DNA of 64,000 bases, from assembly GCA_965199105.1 (NCBI GenBank), contig CBDAQO010000002.1, forward strand, positions 4,092,001 to 4,156,000, written 5' to 3'. Source of the DNA: LMUY01 sp965199105. GTDB taxonomy: Bacteria > Pseudomonadota > Alphaproteobacteria > Acetobacterales > Acetobacteraceae. Position numbers and translations under genes: made by a program. Position 1 is the first letter of the stretch, and each line of letters begins with the position of its first letter. Below the pieces are notes generated by a model. That model was not told where the DNA came from and did not search any database. It saw only the letters and a list, made by a program, of their open reading frames with translations. Shown here piece by piece: positions 35,145 to 43,633 of this stretch.

Positions 35145-35810
35145 CTACTGAAATGCCGGTCGGGCATAGAGCACGCTGGCGGCGGTAACGGCGCTTTGCC
35201 AATCCCCAGCCTGCCGGAGCAACGCGGCAAGCTGCCAGTGCAGGTCTTCCGGAACCGTGCCGGCGGCTTCGAAGCGCTGCCGGGCGGCCATCTGGAGCCG
35301 CGCGGCCGAACGCGCCATTCCGGCGTTGCCCACCCGGACGGCCTGGTAGAACGCCGCACGCTGCGCTTCGTTGGGCGTCCCGCCGGCCGCGTCCAGCTCC
35401 ACCATTGCCAGCACCGCGCGCCGTGCCTCACCGGACCGCAGCTTGCCCGGGTCGAACCCGGCGCGCCGCACCGCCAGTTGCTCATCGGCGTCGCGCAGTT
35501 CCGCCGGCGTGCGCGACGCCGCTATGGCCGCGGCCAGTGGGGCGCCGGGCCGGGTGTCGATGAACTCGCCGCCGCGAAACCGGCGCAGGCTCACCGGCCG
35601 CGCGGCGCCGGCAAGCGTGACGGTGGCGAGGGCGACGTCCACGGCCACAATAACGGTCGCGTCCAGGCTGTCGCTCTGGCCGTCATGGAAGCCGCAGCCG
35701 GCCAGCAGCTCACCGGCGCGCTCGGGTGCGACGCGCTGCAACCACGCCAGCACGTCCGCCACCGGGGTCACCACCTCCCTCACCGCGTCCGCACCCGAGC
35801 CGGGGCTCAT
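35145..35810 (-). CDS. Hypothetical protein between pepA and holC
   Basis: Protein of 221 residues. The ATG overlaps the pepA stop by ATGA, which fixes the start. The N-terminal half (AWLQRVAPERAGELLAGCGF, then VIVAVDVALATVTLAG) is unrecognised. The C-terminal half looks helical and TPR-like (FYQAVRVGNAGMARSAARLQ, LHWQLAALLRQAGDWQSAV, ASVLYARPAFQ). No signal peptide or membrane segment. It is probably co-translated with pepA; its function is unknown. Confidence 0.7.
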   Translation of the reverse strand: MSPGSGADAVREVVTPVADVLAWLQRVAPERAGELLAGCGFHDGQSDSLDATVIVAVDVALATVTLAGAARPVSLRRFRGGEFIDTRPGAPLAAAIAASRTPAELRDADEQLAVRRAGFDPGKLRSGEARRAVLAMVELDAAGGTPNEAQRAAFYQAVRVGNAGMARSAARLQMAARQRFEAAGTVPEDLHWQLAALLRQAGDWQSAVTAASVLYARPAFQ

Positions 35811-37339
35811 TCGGCAGCGTGGGTGGCTTCGTAGTGCTCGGCCACCAGGCGGTCGATCAGGCGCACGCCGAACGCGGTGGCGCCCTTGGGCGTGGTGGCG
35901 CCGTCCTTGCTGCTCCAGGCGGTGCCGGCGATGTCCAGGTGCGCCCAGGGCACGCCGTTGGTGAAGCGCTGCAGGAAGCAGGCGGCGCTGATCGAGCCGC
36001 CGGGCCGGCCGCCGACGTTCTTCATGTCGGCAATCTCGCTCTTCAGCATCTTGTCGTAGGCCTCGCCGAGCGGCATGCGCCAGAGCTTCTCGCCCCAGCC
36101 GGTGCCGGTGGCGATGAGCTTCTGCGCCAGCGCGTCGTCGTTGCAGAACAGCCCGGCATATTCGTGGCCGAGGCTCACGATGATGCCGCCGGTGAGGGTT
36201 GCCAGGTCCACCATGAAAGCGGGCTCGAAGCGCTCCTGGCAGTACCACATCACGTCACCGAGCACGAGGCGGCCCTCGGCGTCGGTGTTGATGATCTCGA
36301 CGGTTTGGCCGGAATAGCTGGTCACGACGTCGCCGGGTCGCTGCGCCGTGCTGGAGGGCATGTTCTCCACCAGGCCGACCAGGCCCACCACGTCCACCTT
36401 GGCGCGGCGGCCGGCCAGGGCGGCCATCGCCCCGATCACGGCACCGGCGCCGGCCATGTCCCACTTCATGTCTTCCATGCCACCGGCCGACTTGATGGAG
36501 ATGCCGCCGGTGTCGAACGTCACGCCCTTGCCGATAAAGGCGAGCGGCTTGGGCTTAGGCTCGCCCTTCTTAGCCTTGCCCTTGCCGTTGGACTTGTCCT
36601 TGTTTGAGCCGGAGGCGCCGTTCCACCGCATCACCACCATCCGCGGCTCGGTGGCGCTGCCGAGCGAGACGCCCATCAGCATGCCGAAGCCGAGCTTGTC
36701 CATCTCCTTGGGCCCGAACACCTCGACCTTCACGCCGAGCTGCTCGAGCGTGCGGCAGCGGTCGGCGAGTTCCTCGGGGAACAGCACGTTGGCGGGTTCG
36801 CTCACCAGGTCGCGCGCTAGGATCACGCCGTCGGCCACGGCCTGCAGCGGCGCCCAGGCGGCGGCGGTAGCGGCCGGGTCGGCGCAGAGCAGGGTGAGCG
36901 CGGTCAGCTTCGGCTTGTCCTCGGCCTTCTCCTTAGTGCGGTATTTGTCGAAGCGATAGGCGCGCAGAACCGCCCCCATGGCAGCGGCCGCGGCGTGCTC
37001 CGGCGGCAGCTCCAGCGTGGCGAGGGCCGCTTCCGGCTCGCCCGCGAGCGCTTGGGCGGCGCTGCCACCGGCCTCCTCGACGGCGTGGGGCGTGAGGTCG
37101 TCCAGCTTGCCCAGGCCCACCACGACCACGCGCGACAACCCGGCGCCGGGCGCCAGCACGGTGCAGGAGGAACCCTTCTTTCCGGTGAACCTGGCGGCGG
37201 CCAAAGCGCGCTGCACGGCCCCATCGGTGCGGCGGTCGAGCTCGGCGGCCAATGCGGCGGGCTGCGCGCCTTCGCCGACCAGCAGGGCGATCGCTCCCGA
37301 GCCGGGCAGCACAGCGGAGGCAAAATCGATAGCGAGCAT
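35807..37339 (-). CDS. pepA: Leucyl aminopeptidase (M17)
   Basis: Cytosolic metallo-aminopeptidase of 510 residues that removes N-terminal residues. Metal and active-site motifs are GKGVTFDTGGISIK, KWDMAGAGAV, and NTDAEGRLVLGD, the M17 signature. The C-terminal catalytic part also has SEIADMKNVGGRPGGSISAA and WAHLDIAGTAW. The start has AGGAACC upstream. A Lys/Gly/Ser-rich insert at about 36565-36611 (SNKDKSNGKGKAKKGEPKPK) sits just before the catalytic domain and is not usual for the family. It is the first gene of the pepA, hypothetical, holC series. Confidence 0.92.
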   Translation of the reverse strand: MLAIDFASAVLPGSGAIALLVGEGAQPAALAAELDRRTDGAVQRALAAARFTGKKGSSCTVLAPGAGLSRVVVVGLGKLDDLTPHAVEEAGGSAAQALAGEPEAALATLELPPEHAAAAAMGAVLRAYRFDKYRTKEKAEDKPKLTALTLLCADPAATAAAWAPLQAVADGVILARDLVSEPANVLFPEELADRCRTLEQLGVKVEVFGPKEMDKLGFGMLMGVSLGSATEPRMVVMRWNGASGSNKDKSNGKGKAKKGEPKPKPLAFIGKGVTFDTGGISIKSAGGMEDMKWDMAGAGAVIGAMAALAGRRAKVDVVGLVGLVENMPSSTAQRPGDVVTSYSGQTVEIINTDAEGRLVLGDVMWYCQERFEPAFMVDLATLTGGIIVSLGHEYAGLFCNDDALAQKLIATGTGWGEKLWRMPLGEAYDKMLKSEIADMKNVGGRPGGSISAACFLQRFTNGVPWAHLDIAGTAWSSKDGATTPKGATAFGVRLIDRLVAEHYEATHAAE

Positions 37340-37428
37340 CAGCAGGTTCCTGAAAGCAGCCGAGACGGGAGACTGTAGCAGCGGCGGCACGCTTTGCCAG
37401 AGCGGCAGCGCCGACCCATAGTGATGCG

Positions 37429-38187
37429 ATGGACGACCATGCCCTGCTTGCCCTGGCGGCCGACCTGGCCCTGCGCGCGGCCGACGTCATCACCGCCATC
37501 CGCGCGCGCGGGTTCCAGACGCTGCGCAAGGGCGACGACAGCCCGGTCACCGAGGCCGACCACGCGGCGGAGGCGCTGATCGCCGCCGGGTTGCGCCAGG
37601 CCACCCCGGCCATCCAGGTGATCGCGGAGGAGGAAGCGGCCGCCGGGCTCGCCCACACGGTGGCGGCGGATTACTGGCTGGTGGACCCGCTGGACGGCAC
37701 GCGCGAGTTCGCCGCCGGGCGCGACCAGTTCACCGTCAACATCGGCCTGGTGCGCCATGATGTGCCCGTGCTCGGCGTGGTCGCGGTGCCGGCCCTGGGG
37801 GAGCTGTTCGGCGGCATTGTCGGCCGCGGCGCCTGGAAGCGCACGGCGGCAGGGCAGCAGCCAGTCGCCACCCGCGCCGTGCCGCCGGAAGGGCTGACGG
37901 TTGTGGCCTCGCGCCACTACGCCAGCGACGCCAAACTGGCCGAGCTGCTGGGCGGCCTGCCAGTGGCGAGCGTGGCCAATTACGGCTCGGCGCTGAAGAT
38001 CGTGCGGGTGGCGGAGGGCGCGGCTGACTTCTACCCCCGGCTCGGCCGCACCATGGAATGGGACACGGCGGGGCCGCAGGCGGTGCTGGAGGCGGCCGGC
38101 GGGCGGCTGGTGGACACGGCGGGGCAGGCGCTGCGCTACGGCAAGCCGGCCTGGGAAAACCCGCCGTTCTTCTGCCACGGCCGGTGA
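37429..38187 (+). CDS. cysQ: 3'(2'),5'-bisphosphate nucleotidase
   Basis: Inositol-monophosphatase-fold enzyme of 252 residues. The metal-binding motifs are DSPVTEADHAAE, AEEE, VDPLDGTREF (85-94) and a C-terminal MEWDTAGPQAVLEAAGG. It hydrolyses 3'-phosphoadenosine 5'-phosphate in sulphate assimilation. The start lies 89 bases from the divergent pepA start. The stop overlaps the GTG of the next gene by GTGA. Confidence 0.88.
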   Translation: MDDHALLALAADLALRAADVITAIRARGFQTLRKGDDSPVTEADHAAEALIAAGLRQATPAIQVIAEEEAAAGLAHTVAADYWLVDPLDGTREFAAGRDQFTVNIGLVRHDVPVLGVVAVPALGELFGGIVGRGAWKRTAAGQQPVATRAVPPEGLTVVASRHYASDAKLAELLGGLPVASVANYGSALKIVRVAEGAADFYPRLGRTMEWDTAGPQAVLEAAGGRLVDTAGQALRYGKPAWENPPFFCHGR

Positions 38188-39152
38188 CGCAGCGCCTGCA
38201 GCCCGGTGACCCGGCGGCCGCGGCCTTGCTGCTGGCCGGCGAGCTGGTCGCCTTCCCCACCGAAACCGTCTACGGCCTGGGCGCCGACGCCACCCGCAAC
38301 ACGGCCGTGGCCGCGGTGTTCGCCGCCAAGGGCCGGCCGCACTTCAATCCGCTGATCTGCCACTACCCGGAGGCGGCGGCGGCGTTCCGCCATGTCGAGC
38401 CCTCGCCGGTCGCCGAGCGTCTGGCCGCCGCGTTCTGGCCCGGCCCGCTCACCATGGTGTTGCCGCGGCGCATCACCTGCCCAGTGGCGCTGCTGGCGGG
38501 CGCGGGGCTGGAGACGCTGGCGGTGCGGGTGCCGTCGCATCCGGTGGCGCTGGCGCTGCTGCGCGCGGTGGGGCGGCCGGTGGCGGCGCCCTCGGCCAAC
38601 CGGTCGGGCTCGGTGTCCCCCACCACGGCGGACCATGTGGTTGAGGGATTGGCGGGGCGCATCGCCGCGGTGGTCGATGGCGGGCCGTGCGCGGTGGGGC
38701 TGGAGTCGACGGTGCTGGACCTGACCGGCTCGGCGCCGTTCCTGCTGCGGCCCGGCGGGGTGGCGGTGGAAGCGATCGAGGCGCTGCTGGGGCCGATCGG
38801 GCGCGGCATCACGCCGGCTGCGGCCGAAGCGTCCCGCTCGTTGCGCTCGCCCGGCCTGCTGGTGTCGCACTATGCGCCGGGCCTGCCGGTGCGGTTGGAC
38901 GCGAGCGCCGTGGGCGCGGACGAGGCGCTGCTGGCGTTCGGCCCGCCGCTGCCGGGCGCGGGCGCGGTGTTCCAGCTCAGCCTGGCGGGCGACACGGTGG
39001 AGGCGGCGTCCCGCCTGTTCGCCGGGTTGCGCGCGCTGGACGCGCAGGGGCAGGGCGCCGGGCTGCGGGGCATTGCCGCGATGCCGATCCCGGCGACAGG
39101 GCTGGGGGCCGCGATCCAGGACCGCCTGCAGCGCGCCGCCGCCCCGCGCTGA
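38184..39152 (+). CDS. L-threonylcarbamoyladenylate synthase (Sua5/TsaC family)
   Basis: Protein of 322 residues that makes threonylcarbamoyl-AMP from threonine, bicarbonate and ATP for the t6A37 tRNA modification. The YrdC domain shows GELVAFPTETVYGLGADA, KGRPHFNPLICH, WPGPLTMVLPRR, VRVPSHPVAL and PVAAPSANRSGSVSPTTA. The extra C-terminal domain, with SPGLLVSHYAPGLPVRL and a C-terminal alpha/beta unit, marks the Sua5 two-domain type. The GTG start overlaps cysQ by 4 bases; a longer open frame upstream is a shadow of cysQ. Confidence 0.88.
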   Translation: MTQRLQPGDPAAAALLLAGELVAFPTETVYGLGADATRNTAVAAVFAAKGRPHFNPLICHYPEAAAAFRHVEPSPVAERLAAAFWPGPLTMVLPRRITCPVALLAGAGLETLAVRVPSHPVALALLRAVGRPVAAPSANRSGSVSPTTADHVVEGLAGRIAAVVDGGPCAVGLESTVLDLTGSAPFLLRPGGVAVEAIEALLGPIGRGITPAAAEASRSLRSPGLLVSHYAPGLPVRLDASAVGADEALLAFGPPLPGAGAVFQLSLAGDTVEAASRLFAGLRALDAQGQGAGLRGIAAMPIPATGLGAAIQDRLQRAAAPR

Positions 39153-39176
39153 CTTCGGCGCCAGAACGAGCAGCCC

Positions 39177-40475
39177 TCAGCCTTCCGCCAGCACCTCGCG
39201 GCTGGCGCGCACGCGTTCGACCCGGCGGCCGTCCACCGACTGCACCTCGAACAGCCAGCCGGCGAACACGACCTTGTCGCCGGGCCGGGGCACCCGGCGC
39301 AGGAGGGCGAGCAGCAGGCCGGCGGTGGTGTGATAGCTGCCCTCGGCCGGCAAGTCGGGCAGCGCGAGGCGGGACTTGAGTTCGTCGACCGGCATCATGC
39401 CGTCCACCACCAGAGTGCCGGGGATGGCCTCGGTGTCGGGCGTGTTGCTGGGATGCACGTCGCTCACCTCGCCCACGATGGCCTCGAGCACGTCGGCGGC
39501 CGTCACCATGCCTTCGAAGCTGCCGTATTCGTCCATTACCAGCGCGAGGCCGAGCGGGTCGGGCTTGAGGCGCTCGAGCGCGTCGAGGGCGGAGATGGTG
39601 TCCGGCACCACCATGGGCTGGCGCAGCGCGGCCGAAACCGACAGGTCGCCGCCGCCGAGCAGCCGGTCCAGGATGTCCTTGGCCTGCACCACGCCCACCA
39701 CGTTGTCGACCGAGCCGTCGCACACCACGAAGCGGCTGTGCGGCGCGCCCTTGAGCGCCATGACGATGTCGCGCCGGGAGTGCGTGCGGTCGATGAAGGC
39801 GATCTCGTTGCGCGGGGTCATGATGGCGCGGACTGGCTTGTCGGCCAGGCGCAGCAGCCGCTCGATCATGTCGCGCTCGCCGACTTCGAGCACGCCGGCC
39901 TGGGCGCCCTCGGCGAGCAGGGCCTTGAGCTCCTCCTCGGTCACCAACGGCGATTCGGTCCGGCCGCTGCCGATCAGCCGCAGCACCAGGCTGGTGGAGA
40001 TGCCCAGCACCCAGACGAACGGCTGCACGATGCGGGTGAGGGCCGCGAGCGGGCGGGCGACGCCGGCGGCCACCAGTTCGGGCCGGCGCAGCGCCAGTTG
40101 CTTGGGCACCAGCTCGCCCAGCACCAGGGTTAGGTAGGTGGTGACCAGCACGGTGATCAGCAGCGCCAGTTCGGAGGCGAAGGGCTGCAGCAGCGGCACT
40201 GCCTCGATCAGCGGTTGCAGCCGCCGGGCCAGCCGGGCGGCGCCGAACGTGCCGGTGAGGATGCCCACCAGCGTCATGCCCACTTGCACGGTAGGCAGGA
40301 AGCGCTGGGCATCCTCGGACAGGAACAGCGCGGTGCTGGCGCCGGGGACGCGCTTTCGTTCCAGCACCATGAGGCGGGCGCGGCGGACCGAAACCAGGGC
40401 GAGTTCACTGAGCGCGAACAGGCCGTTGAGCAGGATCAGCAGCAGGGCGGTGCCGATTTCGAGTGCGGGGATCAT
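39177..40475 (-). CDS. CNNM/CBS-domain membrane protein (hemolysin C / CorC-like)
   Basis: Protein of 432 residues. The N-terminal CNNM domain has about four membrane segments (ALLLILLNGLFALSELALVSVRR, LGELVPKQLALR). A tandem CBS pair follows (IMTPRNEIAFIDRT and MVVPDTISALDALERLK, LVMDEYGSFEGMVT). The C-terminal CorC_HlyC domain has VDGMMPVDELKSRLALPDLP. Members export or sense Mg2+ or Co2+ (CorB/CorC, MpfA). The name hemolysin is historical. It is divergent from a DUF3429 gene. Confidence 0.88.
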   Translation of the reverse strand: MIPALEIGTALLLILLNGLFALSELALVSVRRARLMVLERKRVPGASTALFLSEDAQRFLPTVQVGMTLVGILTGTFGAARLARRLQPLIEAVPLLQPFASELALLITVLVTTYLTLVLGELVPKQLALRRPELVAAGVARPLAALTRIVQPFVWVLGISTSLVLRLIGSGRTESPLVTEEELKALLAEGAQAGVLEVGERDMIERLLRLADKPVRAIMTPRNEIAFIDRTHSRRDIVMALKGAPHSRFVVCDGSVDNVVGVVQAKDILDRLLGGGDLSVSAALRQPMVVPDTISALDALERLKPDPLGLALVMDEYGSFEGMVTAADVLEAIVGEVSDVHPSNTPDTEAIPGTLVVDGMMPVDELKSRLALPDLPAEGSYHTTAGLLLALLRRVPRPGDKVVFAGWLFEVQSVDGRRVERVRASREVLAEG

Positions 40476-40555
40476 GGCCCACCCTACTGCCGCGAAGGGC
40501 TGGGCGGCAAAGCATGTGGGTGGGCGGAGGCGTCCAAGGGTGGCAAGCTGCCGCG

Positions 40556-41035
40556 ATGCAAAGACCCCTCCCCCTGCTCGCCCTCTTGCTCGGCGTGGCC
40601 GGGCTGCTTCCCTTCCTGGGCTGCGGGCTGCTGGCGGTGCGCCCGGCCAGCGACCCGGTCGACGCGCGCGGGCTGTTGGCGCTGATCGCCTATGGCGCGG
40701 TGATCCTGGCCTTCCTCGGCGGGGTGCACTGGGGCTTCGCCCTGCCCGACGCGTCCGGCCGGGCGGAGCGCCAGCGGCTGTCGCTAGGGGTGGTGCCGTC
40801 GCTGGTGGGATGGGTGGCGCTGCTGATCGCCATTGCCGATGCGGCGGATGCGGCGTTGGTCGTGCTGGCGTTGGGCTTCGTCGGCCTCACCATCGTGGAA
40901 GCGCGGGCAGCGCGGGCCGGGCTGATGCCGCGCAGCTACATGGCGCTGCGCTACGGCCTGTCGGGCGTGGTGGTGACGGTGCTGCTGCTGGTGTTGGTGC
41001 TGCGAGTGGCGGGCGGGCATATCGCGGCCTGGTAG
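40556..41035 (+). CDS. DUF3429 integral membrane protein
   Basis: Protein of 159 residues with about five hydrophobic segments. DARGLLALIAYGAVILAFLGGVHWGFAL and RYGLSGVVVTVLLLVLVLR match DUF3429, a family of small bacterial and mitochondrial membrane proteins of unknown function. The start is set at MQRPLPLLALLLG; longer frames lack family sequence. Confidence 0.75.
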   Translation: MQRPLPLLALLLGVAGLLPFLGCGLLAVRPASDPVDARGLLALIAYGAVILAFLGGVHWGFALPDASGRAERQRLSLGVVPSLVGWVALLIAIADAADAALVVLALGFVGLTIVEARAARAGLMPRSYMALRYGLSGVVVTVLLLVLVLRVAGGHIAAW

Positions 41036-41134
41036 CAGGCGGCTTCACGCAATCGCTAACGTAACATTAATCTTTTCTCTTTTCTTAGACAATGGTTACA
41101 GCCTATGGTGGCGCGCATTCACGAGGATCGCACC

Positions 41135-41374
41135 ATGTCCGAGCAGGTCAGCGCCCAGATCATCCCCTTCCCGCGCCGTGCGGACCCGGCGTTGCCGCCG
41201 GTGGAAGGCCCGCAACGTTTGTCCAACGCATTGACAACATTGGCCCAGGCGATGGCGGATCAGCAGGAAGCGGTCGCGGTGTGGCGCGATGCGGTGAAAA
41301 ACATGGCATCCCAGATGCGTCATTTGAGCGACAATCTGGCCGACACCCGGATCAAGGTCGCTAAGAACGATTAA
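41135..41374 (+). CDS. Small hypothetical protein, coiled-coil-like
   Basis: Protein of 79 residues with GAGGA 7-12 bases upstream of the ATG. The N-terminus SEQVSAQIIPFPRR has the IIPFPRR motif found at the start of many small alphaproteobacterial proteins. The rest (ALTTLAQAMADQQEAVAVWRDAV and MRHLSDNLADTRIKVAKND) is likely helical. An AT-rich stretch at 41055-41100, unusual for this DNA, precedes it and probably carries its promoter. Confidence 0.6.
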   Translation: MSEQVSAQIIPFPRRADPALPPVEGPQRLSNALTTLAQAMADQQEAVAVWRDAVKNMASQMRHLSDNLADTRIKVAKND

Positions 41375-41458
41375 CCAGCCGAGTCCCGGTTCGACGCCAC
41401 TGAGAGGTTGCGTCGATCGGGCCTACTATTCTGGTTGGTAGCGCCTATAACCCCTGGT

Positions 41459-42391
41459 ATGAACTCAAGCATCGCCGGGCTGTCGTTGCGAGACCTGCAA
41501 TATGCCGTGGCGGTGGCGGAAACGCGGCATTTTGGCCGTGCCGCCACGCGCTGCGCGGTCAGCCAGCCCGCCCTGAGCGAGCAAATCCGCAAGCTCGAGG
41601 CGGTGCTGGGCAGCCCGCTGTTTGAGCGCGGCCACAAGGGCGTCCAGATCACCAGCAATGGCGCCCGCTTGCTGCAGCAGGCCAGCCGGGTGCTGGCGGA
41701 GGCGCACGGGCTGCTGGAAATGGCGCGCGACGCCGCCGACAGCGCGGTCAGCACACTGCGGCTGGCCGCGATCCAAACGCTAGGCCCGTATTACTTGCCG
41801 CTGCTGCTGCGCCAAGTGCGCGCGGCACTGCCTGGCCTGATGCTGCGGCTGGCCGAGGGACAGACCGAGGCGCTGGTGGACTCACTGCGCGGCGGCACCA
41901 CGGATGCCATCCTGGCGGCGCTGCCCTTGCCGGCGGAAGGGCTGCGCAGTTCGGCGCTGTTCTGGGAGCCGTTCGTACTGGTGTGCCCGGCCGGCCACCG
42001 CCTGGCCACCCTGCCCCGGCTGCATCTGCCCGACCTGGCGGCCGACGACCTCATCCTGCTCGAGGAGGGCCACTGCCTTCGCGACCAGGCGTTGTCGCTT
42101 TGCGCCGGGGCTGCGCCGGAAGTCCGCCACGCCACCAGCATCGAGACGTTATGGCACATGATCGCCGCCGGCGAGGGTTACTCGCTGCTGCCCGCCCTGA
42201 GCCTGACGGGCCGGCAGGCGGTGGCGGGGCTGGTCACGTGCCGCCCGCTGCCCGACCCGGAGGCGGGGCGCATGATCGCTCTGGCCTGGCGCACGACCGA
42301 CCCGCGCGGCGGCGACCTGGCCAAGCTGGCCGAGCAGTTGCGCGCCGACCTGCCCGCCGGAGTACTCCCGGCGAGTGCTAGGCCTGCTTGA
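41459..42391 (+). CDS. oxyR: OxyR, peroxide-sensing LysR regulator
   Basis: LysR-type regulator of 310 residues. The winged-helix domain (LRDLQYAVAVAETRHFGRAA, CAVSQPALSEQIRKLE) is followed by the sensor domain. Cys206 and Cys215 in EEGHCLRDQALSLC keep the nine-residue spacing of Cys199/Cys208 in E. coli OxyR and the same GHCLRDQA sequence, so disulphide sensing is intact. It has a weak ribosome-binding site. No catalase or alkyl hydroperoxide reductase gene is adjacent, so its targets are elsewhere. The 3' end overlaps the convergent methyltransferase gene by 14 bases. Confidence 0.9.
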   Translation: MNSSIAGLSLRDLQYAVAVAETRHFGRAATRCAVSQPALSEQIRKLEAVLGSPLFERGHKGVQITSNGARLLQQASRVLAEAHGLLEMARDAADSAVSTLRLAAIQTLGPYYLPLLLRQVRAALPGLMLRLAEGQTEALVDSLRGGTTDAILAALPLPAEGLRSSALFWEPFVLVCPAGHRLATLPRLHLPDLAADDLILLEEGHCLRDQALSLCAGAAPEVRHATSIETLWHMIAAGEGYSLLPALSLTGRQAVAGLVTCRPLPDPEAGRMIALAWRTTDPRGGDLAKLAEQLRADLPAGVLPASARPA

Positions 42392-43061
42392 CCAGCATGG
42401 CTTGCGAGCTGGCCAGCTCGATGACGCGCTCGCTGCGCCCGACCAGGAACTCCGCGAACGCAGCGCGAACACCGTCCAAATAAGAGTAATCGTGCGTCAG
42501 GATGATGCCGCCGGGCAGCATGCGGGGGTAGAAGTAGTCCAAGCAAGCCCGGGTGCTGGTCTTGAGGTCGACGTCCAGGTGGACGAAGGAAAACCGGCGC
42601 TCGCCGCAATCCGCCGCCGTGCTGGGGAACATGCCGGGATAGTAGCAGACGTTGGCCTGGTCGCCGAGGAAGGCGCGCACGGAGGCCAGCGTCGCGGCGT
42701 AGTGGCCCTTGCGCATGCGGGTGTGCTCGGTGGCGTCCGGCGCCGGCAGGCCCTCGAAGGTGTCGAACAGATGCAGCTTCACCCCGCCGCTGGCCGTGCT
42801 GATGATCTTGGCCGAGCAACCCTGGTAGACGCCGACCTCCGCCATCTCACCGCCCAGCGCGCTCTGGGCCCGGGCGAGCGAGAACACGGTGAACGCCTCG
42901 TTGCCGCTGAGCAGCGACTCGCGCGCCGCCCGGGCCTGCTTGATGGCCGCGACCACCGCCGGGTCCTTGTGGCCGGACAGGATGGCCAGTTCGAGCCGGG
43001 CCAGCAGGCCGATCGAAAGCGAGCGGACCAGCCGGCTGGCGGCGATCAGGCGGTGCAGCAT
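42378..43061 (-). CDS. TylF/MycF-like macrocin O-methyltransferase family protein
   Basis: About 227 residues from MLHRLIAASRL; a GTG further upstream would add 37 residues, and neither start has a good ribosome-binding site. The AdoMet site shows GEMAEVGVYQGCSAKII, KLHLFDTFEGLP, and the metal-binding acidic motif FVHLDVDLKTSTRACLDYFYPRM, then GGIILTHDYSYLDGV. TylF methylates a sugar hydroxyl in macrolides, while relatives modify cell-surface sugars. No polyketide genes are near, so a glycan target is more likely. Confidence 0.82.
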   Translation of the reverse strand: MLHRLIAASRLVRSLSIGLLARLELAILSGHKDPAVVAAIKQARAARESLLSGNEAFTVFSLARAQSALGGEMAEVGVYQGCSAKIISTASGGVKLHLFDTFEGLPAPDATEHTRMRKGHYAATLASVRAFLGDQANVCYYPGMFPSTAADCGERRFSFVHLDVDLKTSTRACLDYFYPRMLPGGIILTHDYSYLDGVRAAFAEFLVGRSERVIELASSQAMLVKQA

Positions 43062-43225
43062 TGCACTATCGAAGCGCTGGCGGGGTGGCAGGACGGGACG
43101 GGGAAGGCGCGTGGCCGGGTCGACTTTTCGGTTTGAAATAACAAATGTCCTGTTTGTGAACCCGGCTCTCAACGCGGAGCAGCAACGATACGTTCCCCAA
43201 CGCCAGCGCCGCGGATGACAGCCGT

Positions 43226-43251
43226 ATTAGGTGTCCGGATTAGGTGTCCGG
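43226..43251. repeat. Perfect 13-base tandem duplication
   Basis: ATTAGGTGTCCGG occurs twice back to back (43226-43238 and 43239-43251). It lies just beyond the end of the small membrane protein gene and upstream of the methyltransferase. Confidence 0.85.
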
Positions 43252-43253
43252 CG

Positions 43254-43526
43254 TCAAAGGCCCAACCCGGGTGCCAGCACGTGGACCAGCAGCAGCACGA
43301 AGAACACGACGAGCAGCACCCGGATCACGCCGCCGAACAGGCGCAGGACCAGGATGATCAGCGCCACGTTGATGATCAGCAACAAGACGCGCTGCGCGTC
43401 CGCCGGGATGCCGAGCCGCCCCAAATCCTGGCGCAGCGCCGTGTCGATCACCGCCAGCACGGAGCTGAGGGCGTGCAGGCTGGCGCGAAACCAGCTCACC
43501 AGCGTTGCGAGGGCCTGGCTGACCAA
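43254..43526 (-). CDS. Small membrane protein, hypothetical
   Basis: Protein of 90 residues from a TTG start, with GGAG 13 bases upstream. The N-terminal part is amphipathic (SQALATLVSWFRASLHALSS), and the C-terminal half has two hydrophobic segments (RVLLLIINVALIILVLRLF and VIRVLLVVFFVLLLVHVLA). Family not recognised. It is divergent from an ABC exporter gene. The alternating hydrophobicity supports a real product. Confidence 0.5.
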   Translation of the reverse strand: MVSQALATLVSWFRASLHALSSVLAVIDTALRQDLGRLGIPADAQRVLLLIINVALIILVLRLFGGVIRVLLVVFFVLLLVHVLAPGLGL

Positions 43527-43633
43527 CGGTGAGATGCTCCAAAGGGTTCGGCGCTTCTATCCGGGTGCCGCCGGCTTGTCACCGCAGCGTGGCGCAAAGG
43601 CGGGCGGTAACAGGAGCTTGGCTTGACCCCGGC

